Positions 53,778 to 63,194 of a DNA stretch of 64,000 bases are shown in pieces. This DNA comes from Parabacteroides merdae ATCC 43184. GTDB lineage: Bacteria; Bacteroidota; Bacteroidia; Bacteroidales; Tannerellaceae. How positions within the stretch are numbered: the first letter of the stretch is position 1; the number at the start of each line of letters is the position of its first letter. The position numbers and the translations under genes are program-made. The notes under the pieces are model-generated. The model worked only from the letters and a program-made list of their open reading frames with translations, was not told the DNA's origin and searched no databases. The DNA is taken from the NCBI RefSeq assembly GCF_025151215.1, contig NZ_CP102286.1:1736001-1800000 (forward strand). Direction: 5' to 3'.

Positions 53778-54827
53778 AAATATATTACTTTTTACTTTAC
53801 CAAACTCATTAACGTGTCATAACTGTCAATCTTGCCATACTTAACTTCGGAGAAACTCTGATTTAGAAGACAATCTGCTATTAAGGTCATCTACGACATG
53901 TTCATTTATATTTTTTATTAGTTTAGGGCTCCATACTACTCAATCAGGCAAATGTTTCATGACAATTGCAAAGATAATCAAAATATCACTACTACCCCAT
54001 CAAAATCGGATTTCTATCCCATGTTTTTAGAATAGTATTGCGGGTAATATTTTTTAACACAACAAATATACAGCTTTACTGTAATACATATAGCAAAACG
54101 ATATTTGTCCAAAATGCACATCTGCATTGTTTAGGCACGAACTCAAATAAAGTCAATTATTATTTCACAAGGATAAATTTTACAATATCCCCTGTTTTTT
54201 CTATTTCAATCGAAAAGCTGAACGCTTTCAGATTGACCTTTACACACCAAAACGGCACTTTTCGTGGCATATATGAAAACCGTCCACTTGGAAAATAAAA
54301 AAAGCCGGCTGTTTGTCAATCTTTTTACCGGAATTCCCGACATTCCGACAAAGCTAAACTCCCGGAGAATCGGATATCCGGGGAAACAAAAGGGAGAGTC
54401 AAGGAATATGGAAAGAAATCCGAGGGTATTTTCAAGGATTCCGGCACCCCGTTTCCGTGACGACCGTCTTCATCGCCGTAAAAACAGACTTCATCGCCCC
54501 AGGATGCCGACTTCCCCTTATACAAAGACGGTCGTCATGGCAACGAAGACCGTCTTCGCGGGAAAAAACTGCGCACCTCACGGGAACAGTCTTTTCCTAA
54601 CCACCTTTTAAACAGAAAACAGACCTCTGCAAACCGTTTATTTTAACTCAGATTTTGCAATTTCAGATCGTTTTTGACAATAAGGGGGCTCGCCATGCGA
54701 TCCTAATCTTACTTTGTCTATCTTTTTTTAAACCACGACCCAATCTTCAAATGGCAAAACAGAATGAGCACTAAACGGATTATTCAAAAAAGGCAACAGA
54801 TCACCTTCGTCATCTCCGGCTTTTTCA
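53778..54827. other. Longest gene-free interval of the window
   Basis: About one kilobase without a credible gene; the frames on both strands lack starts, binding sites or protein-like composition. The left half is AT-rich, with a minus-strand -7 box (53969-53976) and the word TTGCGGGTAATAT (54038-54050) shared with 36689-36701. The right half (54300-54600) is GC-richer and holds palindromes listed separately. It could hide an untranslated RNA. Confidence 0.5.
54371..54558. repeat. Cluster of palindromes around GACCGTC
   Basis: CGGATATCCG (54371-54380) is a perfect palindrome. TGACGACCGTCTT (54458-54470) is the exact inverse complement of AAGACGGTCGTCA (54525-54537). CGAAGACCGTCTTCG (54544-54558) is palindromic apart from its centre. 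The cluster can fold into alternative stems on either strand. Confidence 0.6.
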
Positions 54828-54835
54828 TACTTTTG
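54828..54835 (+). promoter_or_regulatory. -7 box of the AsmA-like gene
   Basis: TACTTTTG, a perfect match, 39 bases before the ATG at 54875. Its place inside the longer open frame (from 54764) argues for the later start. Confidence 0.6.
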
Positions 54836-54874
54836 TATATTATAATTCTTGACAGAAGCATACATAAGATAAAT

Positions 54875-57800
54875 ATGAAAAGGAAAAAGAAAATACTGAC
54901 GATCATCGTTCTGGCGACTATAACCCTGATATTCATACTCCCGGCTATCGGGTTCAGCATTCTGAACTGGGGAGTATTGCCGCCAGAGAAACTGACGCCA
55001 CTGGTTATCGAGCAGGCAAATAAGTTCATCGATGCACATTTGGATTGCGAACGGGTGGAACTGACCTATTTCGAAACCTATCCTTATTTAGGCGTGAAGC
55101 TGACGAACGGCCACCTGATCTCGCACGCAGCCGAAGATTCGACCGCCCATGAAGAAGAACTGGCAATTCCTTCCGATTCGCTGCTTGCTTTCAACCGGGC
55201 AACCCTGTCTTTGCAACCACTCGATTACCTTTTTGGTAGTAAGATCACCATCAAAGACTTTTCCATCGAGAACCCGCGTTTCTATGGATTCGTCAATAAA
55301 AACGGACGTGCGAACTGGGATATTTACGAAAGTGAGACGGATTCGACAGAGACCGATGCAGGCAAAAAGCCCCTGCCGCCTATCGACCTGCAAAAGGTAC
55401 GCATCTACGGAGGACATTTCACGTATGACGACCGCCAAGCTGACCTTTTTACCGAAATGCAGGGCTTCTTCGTACGCCTTGACGGTTCATTGGCTGGAGG
55501 AGCCAATACACTCGATTTGGAAATGGGCTGTTCATCCCTTTTATTCAGTAACCCAACTTATACATTGAAAAACGACTTGTCACTTCATCTCAAAAGCAGG
55601 TTAGTGCTCGCCGAACACTACAACTCGACTACCTTGAAAGATGCGGAATTGAAGGTGAACAATCTGCCTTTCACCGCCGATGGCACTATACGCCACTTTC
55701 CGGAAAACCGACACACCCGTATCGATATGGATATGGGATTGAAAATCTCGGATATGAACGATCTGCTGAAATTCATTCCCGATGCCTATTTCCAGAATCG
55801 CGATAAGATACAAGCGGAAGGCTCAATCCTTATGGAAGGAAGCATTCACGGTTTCTTAGGGGACAGTATCGTACCAAATGCGAACCTGTGTTGCAAAATA
55901 GAAAACGGCTCCTATCATATAAAGGACATCAAACAAGGTATCGACACACTGGAAATGGACCTAGATATCCATCTGAACGGACCTTTTCCGGATTCTTCTT
56001 TCGTCTCGCTCGAACAACTCACGATGAAAGGGCTCAACACTTCATTGGATATGCAGGCCAAAGTAACCAACCTGTTCAAAAATCCGGCCGTCCGGGCCGG
56101 AATGAAAGGTAAAGTGGACTTCACCCGGTTGGGACAGGAATTCCTTAATCCGGACACGCTGTTAGTGGAAGGTGTAATGGATGCAGACCTATCGACCACT
56201 TTTACCGTGAATGACCTTGTCGAAAGCCGGTTCGGGAAGATACACAGTTCAGGAAAACTCAATATTGACAAGCTAAAAGCGTTCAGCCAGTCACTCGGCA
56301 TGGATATTTTCATTTCCGATGCCTATCTGACAATCGACACGACACACCAGAAAAGTCTTTACATCGAATCACAAAACCTGATGCGGATGACGATGGGAAT
56401 AGATAGCCTGAATATCAAATATAAAGATGAAATCAGCACGAACATAAGTAAATTGGAAATGCTTGCTCAAACATCGCCTGTTATTGATACAACAGCCGTC
56501 ATACCGATGACCGGGCAATTGGCCTTCAACCATCTGAGAACCCGAACGGCCGATTCCGTCTGGATCGTGGCCGGACGTTCCGAACTGAAAGGTGGTATCA
56601 AACCGTCCACTTCCGACAAACTAACCCCGACTGCAGCCGCTGTCATTTCGATCGACACACTGAAATACATCAGTATGCCTTTACGGACAGGCCTCTCCCT
56701 GACGGGAAGCTCGTTTACGATCGAGGCCCTTCCCTATCGTGATGCACGACGCCTACAGATGGCAAACCGGCAACGCCGCACACTGACCGACGAACAACGT
56801 GTACATCTAACAGAAAAGAGAAAGAAGATGGCCGGGAAAACTGCCGTCGGCGACAGTAGCAAAACAGAAGGTCAATTCCTGCGCAAATGGGAAGCACGGG
56901 GCAGCATCTCTTTCAAACAAATGCGCGGTTTCAGCCGCATGTTCCCACTCCCGATATGGATGGAGCCGACGACGATGAGGTTCAACACAAACGACATCAC
57001 ACTGACAGATGCCCGCCTGCATCTCGGCAAAAGTAATTTCACCCTTAACGGCGAGATCAGCCAGATCCGGAAAGCGATGCTCCGCGGAGGAAAGTTGAAA
57101 GGAAATTTCAATCTAAATTCGGATTATATCGATTGTAATCAGTTGATGCAGGCAGTCAACAACGGTATGCAATATGGGGAAAACACGGACCTACTAATGC
57201 TCAGTGATGAAAATATCGCACAACTCAATACCGAATCGCTGCAAGATAGTATCGCACAAACAGAAACCGACACGACCAGCCAATTATTTGTTCTTCCAGC
57301 CTTTCTCGACGTGGCTCTCCATACGAATGCAAAACGTATCGATTTCAAGGATCTGGAATTAAAGAACGTGGTCGGCGAGATTGTCCTGCGCGATCAGAGT
57401 ATCAACTTGAGCAAGCTCAATATACAATCCAATATGGGGAATGGGAACCTGACAATGGTCTACCGGGCTAAGAACGGACAAGAGGCAACCGCCGGTTTAG
57501 ACCTCGATATGGAAGATGTGAAGGTGGAGAAGTTGATCGCCCTCTTCCCTTCCATCGACACATTAGTCCCGATGCTCCGTTCGTTCGAAGGTGTTTTGGA
57601 TTGTCAGGTCACGGCTACTTGCAAGATGGATTCGACCATGTCTCTCATTATGCCGTCCATTAACTCGTCTTGCTATCTACACGGGGACAATATGGTACTG
57701 CTCGATGGAGAAACATTTACCGAAATATCCAAGACACTGATGTTCAAAAACAAGAAACGGAATATGATAGACAGTATTTCAGTAGACCTTGCCATCAAAG

Positions 57801-58156
57801 ACAATAAGATCGAAGTCTTCCCATTCTTGGTGGAAATGGACCGTTACAAAGTGGCTGTCGGCGGAACGCATAATTTGGACATGACATTCAATTACCATCT
57901 ATCGGTACTCAAATCGCCCGTTCCTTTCAAATTAGGAATCGACATCACCGGCAACCTGGATGATTTCAAATATAAGATCACGAAATGTAAATACAAGGAT
58001 ATTTTCAAGCCGGCCAAGCAAGCGGAATTGGACAGCACACGCAAGAATATCCGGAAAGATATCCGCGACGCAGTACGCAAACAGATCGAGGAAGCTGCGC
58101 CGGAATTAGGAAAAGACTTAGCTTTGGTAAAGGCTGCGGATGTATGGGAACCTTAA
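54875..58156 (+). CDS. AsmA-family envelope protein
   Basis: A 1093-residue protein with one N-terminal membrane anchor (ILTIIVLATITLIFILPAI) and a long, repetitive beta-rich body. An AsmA N-terminal block comprises ELTYFETYPYLGVKLTNGHL and TIKDFSIENPRFYGFVNKNG. A C-terminal AsmA-like region contains SINLSKLNIQSNMGNGNLTM and a FKLGIDITGNLDDFKYKITKCKYKD closure. AsmA/TamB-type proteins bridge inner and outer membrane and move or organise phospholipids. The start at MKRKKK follows the -7 box; 37 upstream codons of the frame are dismissed. Its stop overlaps that of convergent rfbB by 4 bases. Confidence 0.88.
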   Translation: MKRKKKILTIIVLATITLIFILPAIGFSILNWGVLPPEKLTPLVIEQANKFIDAHLDCERVELTYFETYPYLGVKLTNGHLISHAAEDSTAHEEELAIPSDSLLAFNRATLSLQPLDYLFGSKITIKDFSIENPRFYGFVNKNGRANWDIYESETDSTETDAGKKPLPPIDLQKVRIYGGHFTYDDRQADLFTEMQGFFVRLDGSLAGGANTLDLEMGCSSLLFSNPTYTLKNDLSLHLKSRLVLAEHYNSTTLKDAELKVNNLPFTADGTIRHFPENRHTRIDMDMGLKISDMNDLLKFIPDAYFQNRDKIQAEGSILMEGSIHGFLGDSIVPNANLCCKIENGSYHIKDIKQGIDTLEMDLDIHLNGPFPDSSFVSLEQLTMKGLNTSLDMQAKVTNLFKNPAVRAGMKGKVDFTRLGQEFLNPDTLLVEGVMDADLSTTFTVNDLVESRFGKIHSSGKLNIDKLKAFSQSLGMDIFISDAYLTIDTTHQKSLYIESQNLMRMTMGIDSLNIKYKDEISTNISKLEMLAQTSPVIDTTAVIPMTGQLAFNHLRTRTADSVWIVAGRSELKGGIKPSTSDKLTPTAAAVISIDTLKYISMPLRTGLSLTGSSFTIEALPYRDARRLQMANRQRRTLTDEQRVHLTEKRKKMAGKTAVGDSSKTEGQFLRKWEARGSISFKQMRGFSRMFPLPIWMEPTTMRFNTNDITLTDARLHLGKSNFTLNGEISQIRKAMLRGGKLKGNFNLNSDYIDCNQLMQAVNNGMQYGENTDLLMLSDENIAQLNTESLQDSIAQTETDTTSQLFVLPAFLDVALHTNAKRIDFKDLELKNVVGEIVLRDQSINLSKLNIQSNMGNGNLTMVYRAKNGQEATAGLDLDMEDVKVEKLIALFPSIDTLVPMLRSFEGVLDCQVTATCKMDSTMSLIMPSINSSCYLHGDNMVLLDGETFTEISKTLMFKNKKRNMIDSISVDLAIKDNKIEVFPFLVEMDRYKVAVGGTHNLDMTFNYHLSVLKSPVPFKLGIDITGNLDDFKYKITKCKYKDIFKPAKQAELDSTRKNIRKDIRDAVRKQIEEAAPELGKDLALVKAADVWEP

Positions 58157-59292
58157 CGGTTCCCATACATCCGCTCGTAATATTTCATATAATCTCCTCC
58201 CGTGATGTCTTCCACCCACTTCTGGTTGTCCAGATACCAACGGATCGTCTTGACAATTCCGGTTTCGAAAGAAGTTTCAGGTGTCCAGCCCAATTCGTTT
58301 GTAATCTTTGTCGGATCAATGGCATAACGCTGGTCATGGCCCAAACGGTCTTTTACAAAAGTAATCAGGCTGTCGTTGATCCAGTCGATGGAAATCTGCC
58401 CGTCCGCACCGATCTCTTTTTTCTTCAGAATCCGGCGGTATTCGGGTTGTTCCGTCATCAATCGGCGAATGGTACTGATTGTCAACTTCACGATCTCGAT
58501 ATTCTGCTTCTCGTTATGGCCTCCTACGTTATAGACCTCCCCTGCCCGTCCCTTATGGATCACCAAGTCGATAGCCTTGCAGTGGTCTTCCACGTACAGC
58601 CAGTCGCGTACATTTGTCCCGTCACCATAAACAGGAAGCGATTTACCTTCGAGAATGTTTTTAATAATCAGAGGTATCAGCTTTTCCGGGAAATGGTACG
58701 GACCATAATTGTTGGAACAACGGGTGATGCTGACCGGCATCTTATAAGTTTCGGAGTAAGCTTGTACAAACAGATCGGCACTCGTCTTGGATGCACTGTA
58801 CGGACTACGTGGGTCCAATGGAGTCGTTTCATGGAAATAGCCTTCGGCCCCCAGGCTACCATACACCTCATCGGTAGACACTTGGTGGAAACGGACACCC
58901 TCACGCCATTCAGGATAACCGGTAGCCGCTTTGCCCGTCACCCACGCTTTACGAGCAGAATCGAGCAGATTTTGAGTACCTAATATATTCGTGACCAGAA
59001 AAAGCTGCGGATTCTCGATACTGCGGTCCACATGGCTTTCCGCCGCAAAATTAACGACATAATCGAACTGGTATTTGGCAAAGAGCTCGTCCGTCAACGC
59101 ACGATCGCAGATATTACCTTTCACAAACTCGCAACGCTCCCCGTCGATGTCTTCGGCAATCGTTCCGAGATTACCGGCGTAGGTCAGCAGATCCAAAACC
59201 ACAATCTTTATTTCGGGATACTTCGCCAACATGTATTTAATGAAATTAGCGCCTATAAAACCAGCCGCTCCGGTAATCAAGTAAGTTTTCAT
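58153..59292 (-). CDS. rfbB: dTDP-glucose 4,6-dehydratase
   Basis: A 379-residue extended short-chain dehydrogenase. The NAD-binding motif is GAAGFIGANFI (residues 8-18), the substrate/catalytic stretch is VSTDEVYGSLG, and the YxxxK pair is in YSASKTSADLF. RCSNNYGPYHFPEKLIP follows. It removes water from dTDP-glucose to give dTDP-4-keto-6-deoxyglucose, the second step to dTDP-rhamnose and related deoxysugars of surface polysaccharides. It is 22 bases downstream of rfbC. rfbA and rfbD are not in the window. Confidence 0.97.
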   Translation of the reverse strand: MKTYLITGAAGFIGANFIKYMLAKYPEIKIVVLDLLTYAGNLGTIAEDIDGERCEFVKGNICDRALTDELFAKYQFDYVVNFAAESHVDRSIENPQLFLVTNILGTQNLLDSARKAWVTGKAATGYPEWREGVRFHQVSTDEVYGSLGAEGYFHETTPLDPRSPYSASKTSADLFVQAYSETYKMPVSITRCSNNYGPYHFPEKLIPLIIKNILEGKSLPVYGDGTNVRDWLYVEDHCKAIDLVIHKGRAGEVYNVGGHNEKQNIEIVKLTISTIRRLMTEQPEYRRILKKKEIGADGQISIDWINDSLITFVKDRLGHDQRYAIDPTKITNELGWTPETSFETGIVKTIRWYLDNQKWVEDITGGDYMKYYERMYGNR

Positions 59293-59314
59293 ATCTATAT
59301 TTTTAATTCATAAT

Positions 59315-59872
59315 TCAAAACTCAAAATTTATCTCAGCGTCTTGCAGTAAAGCAGCATTCCTATCTTTATCCGACAAATTGAGGATAGCCGGTTCCGTGA
59401 TCTTCCAGTCCACCCCGACCGTCGGATCGTCAAAACGCAATCCGCGCTCATGTGTAGGTGCATAAGGGTTATCGACTTTATAAGTAAAAACCGCTTCCTC
59501 GCTCATGACATGAAAACCGTGGGCGAATCCCTGTGGGATAAAAAATTGACGTTTATTCTCATCGGACAACTCGACTGCTACATATTTCCCGAATGTCGGA
59601 GAACCTTTACGCAAATCGACGGCCACATCCAAAACACATCCTTTTATCACGCGTACCAACTTGGACTGCGAGTAAGGAGCCAACTGGTAATGCAATCCTC
59701 TCAACACGCCTTTTGATGAACAAGACTCGTTATCCTGCACAAATTCCACTTTGCCGATATGTTCTTCAAACTCCGCCTTCTTCCAAGCCTCCATAAAGTA
59801 ACCGCGTGCATCTTTAAACACTTTCGGTTCAATGATCCACACACCGGGGATTTCAGTTTCAATATATGTCAT
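59315..59872 (-). CDS. rfbC: dTDP-4-dehydrorhamnose 3,5-epimerase
   Basis: A 185-residue cupin-fold epimerase acting on the RfbB product. The conserved catalytic region is GVLRGLHYQ with the active His, then VDLRKGSPTFGKYV and FIPQGFAHGFHV, plus the Tyr in FTYKVDNPYAP. The frame is open to 59968, but the family N-terminus (MTYIETEIPGVWIIEPKVF) starts at 59872. A near -7 box (TTACTTTG) lies a short way upstream, within the extension. It forms an operon with rfbB. Confidence 0.96.
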   Translation of the reverse strand: MTYIETEIPGVWIIEPKVFKDARGYFMEAWKKAEFEEHIGKVEFVQDNESCSSKGVLRGLHYQLAPYSQSKLVRVIKGCVLDVAVDLRKGSPTFGKYVAVELSDENKRQFFIPQGFAHGFHVMSEEAVFTYKVDNPYAPTHERGLRFDDPTVGVDWKITEPAILNLSDKDRNAALLQDAEINFEF

Positions 59873-59961
59873 TATCTTATTGTTTATGCTAATAGATGAC
59901 AAAGTAACCTCTTTTTCCTTACTTCTCCAAACCTCCCCGAAAACAAAAAGAGAGAAAAAGA

Positions 59962-59993
59962 TTTGCATATTCCAAATATATTATCTTTCTTTG
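59962..59993 (+). promoter_or_regulatory. Promoter of the tRNA-Cys pair
   Basis: A TTTG -33 element (59962-59965), 20 bases, then TTTCTTTG (59986-59993), which matches the TAnnTTTG -7 box except at one base. It lies 35 bases before the first tRNA. Confidence 0.6.
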
Positions 59994-60028
59994 CACTCGC
60001 AAAACCGGAATGTTTACAAAAACATATT

Positions 60029-60100
60029 GGTTCCTTGGATGAGTGGCTTAGTCAGCGGTCTGCAAAACCGTGTACGGCGGTTCGAATCCGCCAGGAACCT
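60029..60100 (+). tRNA. tRNA-Cys (GCA), first copy
   Basis: Complete cloverleaf: acceptor GGTTCCT (60029-60035) pairs with AGGAACC (60093-60099), discriminator T as usual for tRNA-Cys. The anticodon stem is CGGT/ACCG with loop CTGCAAA (anticodon GCA, 60062-60064), and the T-loop is GGTTCGAATCC. CCA is not encoded. Confidence 0.97.
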
Positions 60101-60136
60101 CTTATAATTGAAAATTATTTTTCACGACTTTATTTC

Positions 60137-60208
60137 GGTTCCTTGGATGAGTGGCTTAGTCAGTGGTCTGCAAAACCATGTACGGCGGTTCGAATCCGCC
60201 AGGAACCT
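60137..60208 (+). tRNA. tRNA-Cys (GCA), second copy
   Basis: Near-identical to the first copy 36 bases upstream. It differs only at the top of the anticodon stem, where the C-G pair has become T-A (TGGT/ACCA), so pairing is kept. Acceptor (60137-60143 with 60201-60207), anticodon GCA and T-arm are intact. Confidence 0.97.
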
Positions 60209-60209
60209 C

Positions 60210-60253
60210 AAAAAAATCCTCTTAGCAAGTTTTTGTTAAGGGGATTTTTTATT
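60210..60253 (+). terminator. Terminator of the tRNA-Cys transcript
   Basis: AAAAAATCCTCTTA (60211-60224) pairs with TTAAGGGGATTTTTT (60236-60250) with one G-T pair, followed by T-rich sequence. The end of its T-run overlaps a -7 box TATTTTTG (60250-60257) that can serve the next gene. Confidence 0.85.
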
Positions 60254-60288
60254 TTTGTCCCGTAATCGGGTATTAAAAGAATAAGATT

Positions 60289-61095
60289 ATGCATTACAAA
60301 ATCACGACGCTCGTGGAGAATGCCGTCTACAGGCGGAACTTACAAGCGGAACACGGGCTTTCATTGCTTATTGAAAACAACGGGTATAAAATATTATTCG
60401 ATACGGGACAATCGGATCTATTTATCCGCAATGCGACACTTTCGGATATCGAGATTGCGGAAGTGGATTTCCTTATCCTGTCACATGGACATAGCGATCA
60501 TACAGGAGGATTGCGGCATTTCCTTTCCGTCAATAAAAAAGCTTCGGTTATCTGTAAACAGGAAGCCCTTTATCGAAAGTTTAAAGATAAACGGGAGAAC
60601 GGAGTCATTGACTCCAACCTGTTGGATTTATCCCGATTCCGTTTTATCACCGGGCAGACGGAACTTATTCCCGGATTGTTCCTATTCCCGGACCTTCCGG
60701 TTATAAATCCTGAAGATACTCACTTCGAACGATTCTTCACCCAAACGCCCGAAGGAGTTGTTCCCGATATTTTCAATGACGAACTGGTGGTCGCATTGAT
60801 AGCAGAAAACACATATTCCGTATTGAGTGCCTGTTCCCACCGGGGAATCACCAATATTCTCCGGACTATCGGCAACTGTTTTCCAGGATATACATTCAAA
60901 CTCCTGGCCGGAGGTTTTCATATCCACAATGCCCAGGACGAGAAATTCAGTATCATAGCGGACTACCTGAAAAACAATCTGCCGGAACAGATCGGGATTT
61001 GTCATTGTACGGGTATAGACAAATACGCGTTATTCCGGCAGACATTCGGAAACCGTGTGTTTTACAACTACACGGGAAATACGTTTTATTTATAA
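60289..61095 (+). CDS. Metallo-beta-lactamase-fold hydrolase
   Basis: A 268-residue MBL-fold enzyme with the metal motif SHGHSDHTGG (HxHxDH, about residues 65-74), downstream His in SACSHRGITN and a final HCTG segment. The layout resembles the archaeal/bacterial group annotated as methyl-(ribofuranosyl)aminobenzene phosphate synthase-like, a name with little functional weight outside methanogens. No signal peptide. It is single, between the tRNA-Cys pair and a convergent GH97 gene, whose end it overlaps by 10 bases. Substrate unknown. Confidence 0.87.
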   Translation: MHYKITTLVENAVYRRNLQAEHGLSLLIENNGYKILFDTGQSDLFIRNATLSDIEIAEVDFLILSHGHSDHTGGLRHFLSVNKKASVICKQEALYRKFKDKRENGVIDSNLLDLSRFRFITGQTELIPGLFLFPDLPVINPEDTHFERFFTQTPEGVVPDIFNDELVVALIAENTYSVLSACSHRGITNILRTIGNCFPGYTFKLLAGGFHIHNAQDEKFSIIADYLKNNLPEQIGICHCTGIDKYALFRQTFGNRVFYNYTGNTFYL

Positions 61096-63083
61096 ATCTT
61101 GGCAGCCCAACCACCGCCAGGAGCCATCTTCACCTTTACCTTGCGATCGGCAGGAACTGGTATGACTTCCTTTTTATAATCACAGGCGGCACGATCGGCA
61201 TTGATGCCATCTTTGAACAATTCCAGTTTATAATTGCCATCACCCAAGAAAGACAGGTCAAGTTCCACCTCACGGGCATCCCAATTCGTCAAAGCGCCCA
61301 CATACCAATCATTACCGTGAAGGCGAGCAATAGCAACAAATTCACCCACTTTACCATCCAGAGCAACCGTCTTTTCCCATACGGTCGGGATATTGGCGAT
61401 AAATTCCGTACATTCGGGTTCCCGGTTATAGTTGGAAGGATTATCACACAACATGTTCAGCGGAGATTCGAAGATCACATAAGTAGCCAACTGATGGCAA
61501 CGCGTTCCCTGACTCATCGGTTCGGTATAGATCGGAGCATAATTTTTACGGATCGCATTGCGCATGGCGCCCTGTGTATAATCCATCGGACCGGCAACCA
61601 TACGGACAAAAGGAATCGTCACGTCGTAAAGCGGCATATCGTAGGTACTGGCTACCCATTTCATATTTTCCAAACCATGAACGCCTTCATAGTTGATCAC
61701 GTTCGGATAAGTACGTTGCAAACCTGTCGGTTTACAGATACCATGATAATCGACCATCATCTTATATTTCGCACAAGTTTCGGCTCCTCTGTAGAGGAAG
61801 TCGACGATCTCCTGGTCGTCGCGATCCATAAAGTCTACCTTGAATCCTTTCACACCCATATTGGAATAATGCTTCACCACCTTTTCCATATCCCGGTCGA
61901 ATGCATGGTAGCCCGCCCAGAGGATGATTCCGACATTCTTGGATTTGCCATAATTCACCAGTTCCGGAATATCGATTTCTGGAATAACCTGCATCAGGTC
62001 CGCAGCCATATTGACAGACCAGCCTTCATCGAGAATCACATATTCGATGCCATGTTCGGCAGCGAAGTCGATATAATATTTATAGGTTTCAGTGTTGATA
62101 CCGGCACGGAAATCCACATCGTAAATGTTCCAGTCATTCCACCAATCCCATGCCACCTTACCCGGTTTCACCCAGGAAACATCCTGCAAACGGCAGGGAG
62201 AAGCCAGACGATACACCATATCGCAATCGGCCAGCTGCTTGTCATTCTCAGAGACGATAAACACACGCCACGGGAAAGCACGCGTGCCGCTTGTCTTGGC
62301 TATGTAATCTTCGCGTTCTTCCACTAACATCTGCAAATTATTGTGACCGCCTTGCTTTTTCACTTTCGGATAAGAGGCGAATATCGGCTTCAACACCGGC
62401 TTGTCGGTCGAGTTATTCAGGAACATTCCGGGATAATCTTCCAGGTCAGCCTCGGTGATACAGAGTTTCTTGCCACCGTCCAGTTCCACCAGGAGCGGAA
62501 GGATCATCAGGCGCTTGCTGTTCAGCTTCGTGATCGGTTCATGTACATACGGCTGCTCGAAAGAATTCATGAACTGTTCCTCAAATGTAGCCTTTTTACT
62601 GTTCACGTAAGGCGCAAAAGCCATATGGTCGGAAGAGAAAGTATAATCGGCTTCTTCATCCACGACGACGATATCATTCTTCATCTTCGTCGTGAAACGA
62701 TAGGCCAGACCGTCATTATACATACGGAAAACAAGGCCGTAGTTACCCCGGAACGAGAGTGTCATTTCATTATAGATATCCTGTACTTCCGTCTTTTTAT
62801 AGAAAGGAGAAGGGATCACTTTATCAACTGCGGCTTTCAGCACTTTCGAGACTTTGGGGCTGGCCCCTAAGACAACTCCGTTTTGCAACGTCATGGAGAT
62901 GGGAGATGCGGCAAGAACTTCAGTCCCGTCGTGTGTAAATGAGAAACGAATATCGTCACCAACCGTAACGACTGCTTGCAGTTTTTTGTCCGGCGATTGC
63001 AACTGATAGCTTTTCTGTGCCGTCAGTGACATGCTCCCCATCAAGAAGAACACAATAAGAGCTTTTAATTTCATGGTTTTCAA
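61086..63083 (-). CDS. GH97 family alpha-glycosidase (SusB-like)
   Basis: A 665-residue exported enzyme (signal peptide ...GSMSLTAQ, cleavage near residue 23). An N-terminal GH97 super-sandwich (YQLQSPDKKLQAVVTVGDDIRFS-like start) is followed by a TIM barrel: WDWWNDWNIYDVDFRAGINTETYK, YVILDEGW and GVKGFKVDFMDRDDQEIVDF, then LQRTYPNVINYEGVHG and a C-terminal beta domain. GH97 includes inverting alpha-glucosidases (SusB) and retaining alpha-galactosidases. The Asp-rich VDFMDRDD stretch recalls the retaining type, where an Asp is nucleophile, but I cannot decide from sequence alone. It stands alone, without susC/susD. Confidence 0.92.
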   Translation of the reverse strand: MKTMKLKALIVFFLMGSMSLTAQKSYQLQSPDKKLQAVVTVGDDIRFSFTHDGTEVLAASPISMTLQNGVVLGASPKVSKVLKAAVDKVIPSPFYKKTEVQDIYNEMTLSFRGNYGLVFRMYNDGLAYRFTTKMKNDIVVVDEEADYTFSSDHMAFAPYVNSKKATFEEQFMNSFEQPYVHEPITKLNSKRLMILPLLVELDGGKKLCITEADLEDYPGMFLNNSTDKPVLKPIFASYPKVKKQGGHNNLQMLVEEREDYIAKTSGTRAFPWRVFIVSENDKQLADCDMVYRLASPCRLQDVSWVKPGKVAWDWWNDWNIYDVDFRAGINTETYKYYIDFAAEHGIEYVILDEGWSVNMAADLMQVIPEIDIPELVNYGKSKNVGIILWAGYHAFDRDMEKVVKHYSNMGVKGFKVDFMDRDDQEIVDFLYRGAETCAKYKMMVDYHGICKPTGLQRTYPNVINYEGVHGLENMKWVASTYDMPLYDVTIPFVRMVAGPMDYTQGAMRNAIRKNYAPIYTEPMSQGTRCHQLATYVIFESPLNMLCDNPSNYNREPECTEFIANIPTVWEKTVALDGKVGEFVAIARLHGNDWYVGALTNWDAREVELDLSFLGDGNYKLELFKDGINADRAACDYKKEVIPVPADRKVKVKMAPGGGWAAKIYK

Positions 63084-63100
63084 ATTTAATTAACTGGCGA

Positions 63101-63108
63101 CAAATATA
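63101..63108 (-). promoter_or_regulatory. -7 box of the GH97 gene
   Basis: Minus-strand TATATTTG, a perfect match, 17 bases before the ATG at 63083. Confidence 0.6.
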
Positions 63109-63144
63109 CAGGATTAATCAGGAAATGCTTTTGCAAAATTGTCT

Positions 63145-63152
63145 TATCTTTG
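63145..63152 (+). promoter_or_regulatory. -7 box of the SGNH hydrolase gene
   Basis: TATCTTTG, a perfect match, 42 bases before the ATG at 63195. AGGAGA at 63181-63186 provides a ribosome-binding site. Confidence 0.6.
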
Positions 63153-63194
63153 TAGATATTGTATCATAATACGGTTATTAAGGAGATAATATCC

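Noticed and set aside
54264..54611. 115-codon plus-strand frame in the gap before the AsmA gene
   Set aside because: Its composition is driven by the GACCGTC palindromes (Arg, Lys, Pro, Thr). No binding site and no protein-like segment.
60999..62327. 442-codon plus-strand frame opposite the GH97 gene
   Set aside because: It is a codon-mirror of the GH97 reading frame with shadow composition (His- and Ile-rich), no start signals, and conflicts with a clear enzyme gene.
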